5,011 nt of DNA, from contig DJBG01000010.1 in assembly GCA_002429965.1 (NCBI GenBank), positions 79,438 to 84,448 of the forward strand, written 5' to 3'. Below the pieces are notes generated by a model that had not been told where the DNA came from, did no database searches, and worked only from the letters and a program-made list of their open reading frames with translations. Every line of letters starts with the position of its first letter. Position 1 is the stretch's first letter. The position numbers were made by a program, and so were the translations under genes. This DNA comes from Hungatella sp. UBA5982 (lineage in GTDB: Bacteria > Bacillota > Clostridia > Lachnospirales > Lachnospiraceae). Shown here in pieces: positions 1 through 5,011 of this stretch.

Positions 1-752
1 GTTTTGCCATGACAACTCCCCTTGGGGCAGTTTCCTCCCTTGTGGGCCTTGGGAACTATTTAACCATCTTTACCTCCCAGGCCTTTCAAAACAGCCTTCT
101 GGTGTCCTTTCAATACGCAGTCATGACCGTGTTATGTTCCATTGTCATAGGGTTTATCCTGGCAATCATAAGCAATGAAGACATTAAGGGGAAAAACCTG
201 TTTCGAACCATTTATGCCCTGCCCATGGCAATTTCCGCCGCAGCAGCTTCCGTTGTTTTTATGTTCATTTTACACAGCAGTCTGGGAATTATCAACAAGG
301 TTCTGGGAACCCACATCGGATGGCTGACGGATCCTAAGTATGCACTGAGCGCTGTCACCCTTGTGACCGTATGGATGAACATCGGTTTAAACTTTATTTT
401 CCTTACCGCCGCCTTACAAAGCGTTCCCTTAGACCTGTATGAATGTGCAGCTATTGAAGGAGCCGGATTTTATGCCAAGCACAGGCATATCACCATCCCC
501 TGCATATCTCCTACCCTGTTTTTCCTTTTAATCATCAATGTCATCAATGCCCTTCAGGCTTACGCTCAGGTTAAGATGATGACCCAGGGCGGGCCTTCCG
601 GAAGTACCAACGTCATTGTATACCAGATCTATCAGGAGGCCTTTATAAACAGCCGGTTCGGCATGGCCTGCGCAGAATCCATCGTCTTATTCTTAATCCT
701 GATGATTCTGACCTTGCTTCAATTTAAACTGGAAAAGAAGGTGACTTACTGA
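1..752 (+). CDS. ugpA: ABC transporter permease, UgpA/MalF-like (5'-truncated by window edge)
   Basis: This is one of the two membrane permeases of a carbohydrate-type (CUT1) ABC importer, closest to the glycerol-3-phosphate permease UgpA. The frame is open to the left edge (first whole codon at 3-5). About 249 residues are present against roughly 290-310 for the family, and the first membrane helix is missing, so the ATG at 9 is probably an internal methionine. Visible family features are a GLGNYLTIF segment just after the lost helix, several hydrophobic helices, and the cytoplasmic EAA loop that docks on the ATPase: counting from the ATG at 9, E145, A147, A148, G151 and the closing P164 fit the EAA...G...I.LP pattern. 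This is followed by SPTLFFLLIINV and MTQGGP, both typical of UgpA. The gene ends with TGA at 750-752, which shares a base with the ugpE start. Family assignment is strong; the actual substrate is not determined by the sequence. Confidence 0.88.
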   Translation, partial: FAMTTPLGAVSSLVGLGNYLTIFTSQAFQNSLLVSFQYAVMTVLCSIVIGFILAIISNEDIKGKNLFRTIYALPMAISAAAASVVFMFILHSSLGIINKVLGTHIGWLTDPKYALSAVTLVTVWMNIGLNFIFLTAALQSVPLDLYECAAIEGAGFYAKHRHITIPCISPTLFFLLIINVINALQAYAQVKMMTQGGPSGSTNVIVYQIYQEAFINSRFGMACAESIVLFLILMILTLLQFKLEKKVTY

Positions 753-1567
753 TGAAAAACAAACTGGTTAAATATTTGCTTTATGCTTTAAATATCCTTT
801 TTGCAGTCATCATCATTTCACCTGTTGTCTATTGCTTTAACGTCAGCATGATGACCATGAAGGAGGTATTTTCCGGCGGCTTCTGGCCGAGGCAGCTAAT
901 CCCGGACAATTACATAAAAGCCCTGCAGCTGGCCCCGTTTTTTACCTTTATCAAAAACTCCCTGATCGTGTCCGGTACCGTTACTTTTGGACAGATTGTT
1001 ACCGGAGCTTTGGCGGCCTATGCCTTTTCCATGATGAAATTCCGCGGACGGAACGTTTTGTTTTTGCTGATGCTCGCAACCATGATGATTCCCAGCCAGG
1101 CTATCATCATTGCAAACTATTTAATCATCTTGGATCTGGGTCTTAAGAACACATATACAGCCTTGATCCTTCCAAACGTAGCTTCCGCATTTGCAGTGTT
1201 TAACATGAGACAGGCTTTTCTCCAGCTTCCGATGGAGATAAAGGAGGCGGCGGATATTGACGGCTGCAGCAACTTCCGTTTCTTCTGCTTCATTGCCCTC
1301 CCTCTTGTAAAGCCCTCCATGGGCGCACTGGGGATCTACATATTCCTTCAAAGCTGGAATCACTATTTATGGCCTCTTCTTGTGACGGATTCGGTAAACA
1401 TGCGGACCGTCCAGATCGGTCTTGGAATGCTTCAGGGTGCGGAATCCACAGATTTCCGTCCGGTCATGGCCGGTTCCATGATCATCCTGGTTCCCTCGAT
1501 CCTGGCATTCATATTAGGGCAGAAACAGCTGATTTCCGGACTTACTTCAGGCTCCGTAAAAGGATAA
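752..1567 (+). CDS. ugpE: ABC transporter permease, UgpE/MalG-like
   Basis: This is the second permease of the importer, 271 residues (E. coli UgpE is about 281), and it is complete. Its ATG overlaps the TGA of the upstream permease (TGATG), with a GAAGGTGA ribosome binding site at 737-744, so the two are translationally coupled and made together for the heterodimeric channel. About six membrane helices are visible, roughly residues 9-29, 70-95, 102-127, 133-155, 190-212 and 232-255. The ATPase-docking EAA loop spans about 162-184, with E165, A166, A167, D170, G171 and P184 in the expected places. The segment SWNHYLWPLLVT (about 200-212) and the extended C-terminal part match UgpE rather than generic MalG proteins. 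It ends with TAA at 1565-1567. UgpE-type assignment is confident; substrate could be glycerol-3-phosphate, a glycerophosphodiester or a sugar. Confidence 0.92.
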   Translation: MKNKLVKYLLYALNILFAVIIISPVVYCFNVSMMTMKEVFSGGFWPRQLIPDNYIKALQLAPFFTFIKNSLIVSGTVTFGQIVTGALAAYAFSMMKFRGRNVLFLLMLATMMIPSQAIIIANYLIILDLGLKNTYTALILPNVASAFAVFNMRQAFLQLPMEIKEAADIDGCSNFRFFCFIALPLVKPSMGALGIYIFLQSWNHYLWPLLVTDSVNMRTVQIGLGMLQGAESTDFRPVMAGSMIILVPSILAFILGQKQLISGLTSGSVKG

Positions 1568-1617
1568 GTATTTTATGCGGACCCAAAGGGGCTGTATATA
1601 GATAAAACCATATAATT

Positions 1618-1625
1618 AAAGGAGG
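1618..1625 (+). promoter_or_regulatory. Strong ribosome binding site of the binding-protein gene
   Basis: AAAGGAGG lies six bases before the ATG at 1632 and is a near-perfect anti-Shine-Dalgarno match. It fixes the start of the lipoprotein gene and fits the usual need for more binding protein than permease. The 64-base gap between ugpE and this gene (1568-1631) shows no clear promoter or terminator, so the gene is probably cotranscribed with the permeases. Confidence 0.8.
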
Positions 1626-1631
1626 ATATTT

Positions 1632-3038
1632 ATGAAAAGAAGAAAAAGATTTCTCGCGGCAATTATGGCCGCGGTCATGTCCATGACTCTTGCCGCATGC
1701 GGAGGAGGTGCTTCCACTTCCGGGGGAACCACAGCGGCAGGTTCCACAGAAGCCAGTACAACAAAAGCAGCGGCTGACTCAAAAGCGACCGCAGAGGGGG
1801 GAAAAACAGTCATCACCCTCTGGCATGCCATGGGCGGCGTAAACGGGGAGGCAACCGAAGCTCTTGTTAAGGCCTTTAACGAATCCCAGAATGAGATTGA
1901 ATTAAAAAGTGAATATCAGGGAACCTATGACGACCTGATCACCAAGCTGAAAGCAGCAATGCAAAGCGGCAACATGCCGGATGTATGCCAGATGTACGAC
2001 ATCGGTACAAAGTTTATGACCGACAGCGGTTATGCCATACCGGTGCAGGATATGTTTGCTTCCACAAACTTTGATCCTTCTACCGTTATGAACATCATCA
2101 CCAGCTACTATACGGTAGACGGAAAACAGATGTCCATGCCGTTTAACGTTTCCACTCCAATGCTGTACTACAACAAGGACGTTTTTAAAGCTGCCGGCTT
2201 AGACCCTAACACCCCTCCCAAGACATTTGACGAGGTTCTGGAATTCTCCAAGAAAATCGTGGAAAGCAAAGCAGCTCCTGTGGGCTACGCCCAGGCCATT
2301 TACGGCTAGTTCTTTGAACAGCAGATTGCAGGACAGGGAAAGTTTTATGCAAACAATGAAAACGGGCGTAAAGCGCCGGCTACCGAAGTGGATTTCTTAA
2401 ACAACGGAGCAGGACTTAAGATTTTTGAAACCTGGAAAAAGCTCATGGATTCCGGTTATGCGGCTAACTACGGCAGCACCACCGCTGATACCCAGACCGC
2501 ATTCTTCTCCGGTCAGACTGCCATGATCATTGAATCCACGGCTATTCTTAAAAATGCTACGGCCAGCAGCGATTTTGAAATCGGTACCGGATATCTTCCA
2601 AAGATCGATGCAGCAGCTGCCGATGGCGGCGTAATCATCGGAGGCGCCTCCCTGTGGATGATGGACAATAAGGACGAGGCGAGAAAGAACGCTGCCTGGA
2701 AGTTCATCGAATTTACCACCGCACCGGAATCCCAGGCCACCTGGAGCATGTCCACCGGATACTTCGCAGTTAACCCGGAGGCTTATGAAACTCCTGCCAT
2801 GAAGGATTTTATTGCCCAGAATCCCAACTTTACCACAGCCATTAACCAGTTAAAGGCTACCCCTGTCAACGGATACACCGCAGGCGTATTATCCGGAGTA
2901 GCAACCGAGTCCAGAAAGCTCTTTAACGAAGCAATGGAAAAGACCTATGACGGCACCTACACTCCTGAGCAGGCGGTTAATTTCCTGGCCGAAAAAGTGA
3001 ATGCAGCCATCGCAAATTATAATTCATCTACAAAATAA
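1632..3038 (+). pseudogene. ugpB: UgpB-like substrate-binding lipoprotein, interrupted by in-frame TAG
   Basis: This is the extracellular solute-binding component of the importer. Read through codon 226 it gives 468 residues, a normal length for the family. Residues 1-23 form a lipoprotein signal peptide (basic MKRRKR, hydrophobic core, lipobox LAAC with C23), followed by a Gly/Ser/Thr/Ala linker to about residue 57. Family landmarks run in order: ITLWHAMGG (61-69), EYQGTYDDL (Y95), MYDIGT (D123), PFNVSTPMLYYNKD (170-183), IIGGASLW (335-342) and STGY (374-377), all matching E. coli UgpB as I recall it. Codon 226 is TAG (2307-2309) in the context AIYG-stop-FFEQQ; homologues are expected to have Trp (TGG). 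The frame then stays open to TAA at 3036-3038 with no other lesion. No ribosome binding site is seen for an independent second half. Translation stopping at TAG would give 225 residues lacking most of lobe II, presumably non-functional. Alternatives are sequencing error or amber read-through, in which case it is an intact gene. Confidence 0.87.
2307..2309 (+). other. In-frame amber codon inside the ugpB-like gene
   Basis: TAG is codon 226 of the 1632-3038 frame. The flanking protein on both sides is continuous UgpB-type sequence, so no indel or frameshift is involved. A single G-to-A change from TGG (Trp) is the simplest origin. The two neighbouring genes with visible ends stop with TGA and TAA, and this gene itself ends with TAA, so TAG is not used as a final stop by any complete gene in the window; that sample is too small to argue for recoding. 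Confidence 0.9.
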
Positions 3039-3042
3039 AACC

Positions 3043-3079
3043 AGAAAGCCTCCGGCACAAAAGCCGGAGGCTTTCTTTC
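3043..3079 (+). terminator. Intrinsic (rho-independent) terminator of the ugp operon
   Basis: Starting five bases after the TAA of the binding-protein gene there is a perfect 14-bp inverted repeat: left arm 3043-3056 (AGAAAGCCTCCGGC), loop ACAAAA at 3057-3062, right arm 3063-3076 (GCCGGAGGCTTTCT). The core of the stem is GC-rich and is followed by a pyrimidine-rich tail (TTCCTTC). It ends the importer operon and separates it from the chemotaxis gene. Confidence 0.92.
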
Positions 3080-3182
3080 CTTCTATCCTCTTCCGGATTC
3101 ATTCCTCTTAAACAGATAATACTCCAGGCAGTCTGTACAGTTAAAAAAATAACAGGTGAATTCTTATGATTAGCGGAACATT

Positions 3183-3190
3183 TCCGATAT
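3183..3190 (+). promoter_or_regulatory. Possible sigma-D (sigma-28) -10 element upstream of the MCP gene
   Basis: TCCGATAT matches the CCGATAT core of the Firmicute sigma-D -10 box and lies 71 bases before the MCP start, a sensible distance for a promoter, and MCP genes are typical members of the motility regulon. The matching -35 element (TAAA, 14-16 bases upstream) is poor: the bases there are TTATG. A sigma-A reading using the overlapping TATAAC at 3190-3195 is also possible but likewise lacks a good -35. The rest of 3080-3261 is AT-rich non-coding DNA with no gene; small features are a CTGTACAG palindrome at 3133-3140 and a weak 5-bp hairpin at 3220-3233. Confidence 0.35.
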
Positions 3191-3247
3191 ATAACATAGG
3201 ACTTAAAGCATTTTACAGCCTGAACACATTCAGATAAAAAAATCGGG

Positions 3248-3254
3248 AAAGGAA
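3248..3254 (+). promoter_or_regulatory. Ribosome binding site of the MCP gene
   Basis: AAAGGAA lies seven bases before the ATG at 3262. An in-frame TAA at 3235-3237 blocks any start further upstream, so this site and ATG together define the start. Confidence 0.75.
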
Positions 3255-3261
3255 CGATAAG

Positions 3262-5011
3262 ATGAAAAAACAGAATACAAATGCCGAAGATTCCGGCAAA
3301 GAGAAAGGCTCTCTTATAAAAAACTTATCTATTGGCAAAAAGCTGATTCTAGGTTTTGGCGTAATGCTGCTGATAATCATAGCATCCACCGCCCTATCTG
3401 CACGAAACACGAAAAATCTGGGATTCCAGGTCGAACGCTATTACCGCTATACCGTACCAAACACAAACAGTACATGGACCATGAGATCCAGTCTGGCCTC
3501 AGCGCAAAAATATCTTTTACAGGCAATTCTAGACGATGATGTACAGGCCGTTCAGGATAGCCTGGCTAAGGCCCAGGAACAGGAAGAAAGCGTTTCCGGC
3601 GCGTTGGAGGCTTTTGCAGGCAACCAGTCTTCCAGCGCAAGAGATAACGATATCGCACAGATAAGAGATCTGTTATCAAAGACAAAGGCTGCCAGAGAAG
3701 AGATTTCAGGGCTGCTTAATGCTTCCTCCAAAGGAAACAGCAGCAAGGCCTACGAATCCTATAAAACCAATTATTCACCTGCCATTGATCAGGCCGGAGA
3801 AATTCTGTCAAACTTTTCTGATATCCAGCTTCAGTTTGCTACTTCCCAAAAGCTGGAAGCGCAAGCCTTCACAAAGTCAGCATGGTTCTCCCTTTCCCTA
3901 TCCCTGCTGATTTCACTTCTGTTTACCCTCTTCATTACCATGATCATCAGAAAATCCATTTTGGATCCTGTGAGGGAAATTGATCTTGTTTACAAAGAAA
4001 TGTCAAAAGGAAATTTACAGGCCCGGGTTACATATGTAAGCAGGGATGAGCTTGGAAGCATGGCTGAAAATATCAGAAATACAAACGCTGCCATTACTTC
4101 CTACATCCGCGACATTACGGAAAAGTTAAACCTTCTTTCCCAGGGAGATATGCGGTTTTCCATGGATCTGGACTATGTCGGAGACTTTGAGGCCATCAAA
4201 AAAGCAATTATAAAAACAGTCTCCTCTTTAAACCATACCCTCACCATGATTGATGCCGCCGCACAGCAGGTAAATACAGGAACAGAACAGGTATCTGCCG
4301 GAGCACAGCAGCTGGCAGCCGGTTCCACGGAACAGGCCGCTTCCGTAGAAGAGCTGTCCTCCTCCATTGTAAGCATCACAGAACAAGCTGCGGAGAATTC
4401 AAAAAATGTTATAAAAGCAACCGAGTATGTAGGCCAGACCAGCCATAACGTTAAAAACGGCGGCGCTCATATGAAGCAGCTTACAAAAGCAATGGACAAT
4501 ATCGGCACCTTTTCCGATCAGATTACCAATATAACTAAGGTCATTGAGGACATTGCGTTCCAGACCAATATCCTCTCTCTCAATGCCGCCATTGAAGCCG
4601 CCCGGGCAGGTACTGCAGGAAAGGGTTTCTCCGTGGTAGCTGACGAAGTACGCAATCTTGCCGCCAAATCCGCAGAGGCTGCAAAACAGACCGCAGAGCT
4701 GATACAAAATTCCGTACACGCGGTTCAGGAAGGCACTGAGATCACTCAGAAAACCGCGCAGATCCTGGAGGATATTGATAAAACCACCGGCTTTATCAAT
4801 GATATCGTCAATAAGATCAATCTGTCGGCTTCCGAGCAGGCTTCTTCCATTGAGCAGATCCGCATAGGATTGGAACAGGTATCGGCGGTTATACAGGCAA
4901 ATGCAGCAACTGCTGAGGAAAATTCAGCCTCCAGCGAAGAAATGAGCGCCCAGGCCAATACCCTGCGGGAAGAAGTAGACAAATTCCAACTGGATACAGA
5001 GCAAAAACCAG
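3262..5011 (+). CDS. Methyl-accepting chemotaxis protein, 4-helix-bundle sensor type (3' end beyond window)
   Basis: This is a transmembrane chemoreceptor that would signal through CheW/CheA to the flagellar motor. The frame is open for 583 codons to the right edge with no stop. A short cytoplasmic lead is followed by membrane helix 1 (about 28-47), an extracellular, mainly helical sensor region of about 160 residues (48-206) resembling the 4HB_MCP fold, and membrane helix 2 (about 207-229). A HAMP linker follows at about 228-282, with the conserved P236 and the D262-E263-L264-G265 motif, then a second HAMP-like stretch (about 282-320, LNLLSQGDM...DYVGDF). The coiled-coil signalling domain runs from about 325 to the edge. 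Its hairpin tip, about 430-466, carries [19 protein letters not shown] and [12 protein letters not shown], the CheA/CheW contact region; Q/E-rich helices on either side hold likely methylation sites. The last residues seen ([10 protein letters not shown]) are typical of the domain end, so probably only a short tail is missing. The ligand cannot be inferred. It is a separate unit from the upstream importer. Confidence 0.95.
   Translation, partial: MKKQNTNAEDSGKEKGSLIKNLSIGKKLILGFGVMLLIIIASTALSARNTKNLGFQVERYYRYTVPNTNSTWTMRSSLASAQKYLLQAILDDDVQAVQDSLAKAQEQEESVSGALEAFAGNQSSSARDNDIAQIRDLLSKTKAAREEISGLLNASSKGNSSKAYESYKTNYSPAIDQAGEILSNFSDIQLQFATSQKLEAQAFTKSAWFSLSLSLLISLLFTLFITMIIRKSILDPVREIDLVYKEMSKGNLQARVTYVSRDELGSMAENIRNTNAAITSYIRDITEKLNLLSQGDMRFSMDLDYVGDFEAIKKAIIKTVSSLNHTLTMIDAAAQQVNTGTEQVSAGAQQLAAGSTEQAASVEELSSSIVSITEQAAENSKNVIKATEYVGQTSHNVKNGGAHMKQLTKAMDNIGTFSDQITNITKVIEDIAFQTNILSLNAAIEAARAGTAGKGFSVVADEVRNLAAKSAEAAKQTAELIQNSVHAVQEGTEITQKTAQILEDIDKTTGFINDIVNKINLSASEQASSIEQIRIGLEQVSAVIQANAATAEENSASSEEMSAQANTLREEVDKFQLDTEQKP

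Noticed and set aside
9..11. ATG at 9 as the true start of the first permease.
   Set aside because: The frame is open to the left edge, no ribosome binding site can be seen, and starting here would drop the first membrane helix expected in UgpA proteins.
1369..1605. A 78-codon plus-strand open frame overlapping the end of ugpE.
   Set aside because: It lies in another frame inside a well-supported gene, has low-complexity His/Gly/Arg-rich content and no ribosome binding site.
2388..3038. A separate second gene beginning at the GTG at 2388.
   Set aside because: There is no ribosome binding site, no signal peptide, and the encoded sequence is the continuation of the UgpB fold in the same frame. 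It is the downstream part of the interrupted gene.
3044..3075. The string AAAGCCTCCGGC recalls a piece of the c-di-GMP-I (GEMM) riboswitch, which often precedes chemotaxis genes.
   Set aside because: It is one arm of a perfect 14-bp inverted repeat with a pyrimidine-rich tail directly after a stop codon, and the other conserved GEMM elements are absent. It is a terminator.
3133..3140. CTGTACAG palindrome as a possible operator.
   Set aside because: It is only eight bases, single copy, and not clearly placed relative to a promoter, so chance is a sufficient explanation.
4399..4719. A 106-codon minus-strand open frame opposite the MCP signalling domain.
   Set aside because: It is antisense to a highly conserved coding region, is Cys/Gly-rich and resembles no family I recognise; it is a shadow frame.

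Overview
The window looks like chromosomal DNA from a low-to-mid-GC Firmicute, most likely a clostridium of the Lachnospiraceae (Lacrimispora/Clostridium XIVa type). The basis is inference: strong AAAGGAGG-type ribosome binding sites, a Gram-positive lipoprotein substrate-binding protein, a binding-protein transporter operon with no ATPase beside it, and a methyl-accepting chemotaxis protein (MCP) of the clostridial 4-helix-bundle type. No RNA genes, mobile elements, CRISPR arrays or phage genes are visible.

Layout. Positions 1-3038 hold a plus-strand ABC importer operon of the glycerol-3-phosphate (Ugp) family. It contains permease 1 (ugpA-like, 5' end cut off by the window edge), permease 2 (ugpE-like, complete, start overlapping the previous stop by one base) and a lipoprotein substrate-binding protein (ugpB-like). 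A strong intrinsic terminator at 3043-3079 closes the operon. After about 185 bases of non-coding DNA, which carry a possible sigma-D-like promoter element, a plus-strand MCP gene starts at 3262 and runs off the right edge with no stop codon.

The main anomaly is in the binding-protein gene. The reading frame 1632-3038 encodes a normal-looking 468-residue UgpB-type lipoprotein but is interrupted at codon 226 by an in-frame TAG (2307-2309). The frame downstream is undamaged for 243 codons including the natural TAA. By comparison with E. coli UgpB (recalled, not computed), the TAG sits where a ligand-pocket tryptophan belongs, so a single TGG-to-TAG change explains it. It could be a recent nonsense mutation that disables the importer, a sequencing or assembly error, or a suppressed/read-through amber codon; the sequence alone cannot decide.

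If intact, the lipoprotein would capture substrate outside the membrane and deliver it to the UgpA/UgpE channel, powered by an ATPase encoded elsewhere. The MCP is a separate transcription unit and would report on an unknown extracellular or membrane signal to the chemotaxis machinery. I do not see a previously undescribed system here.
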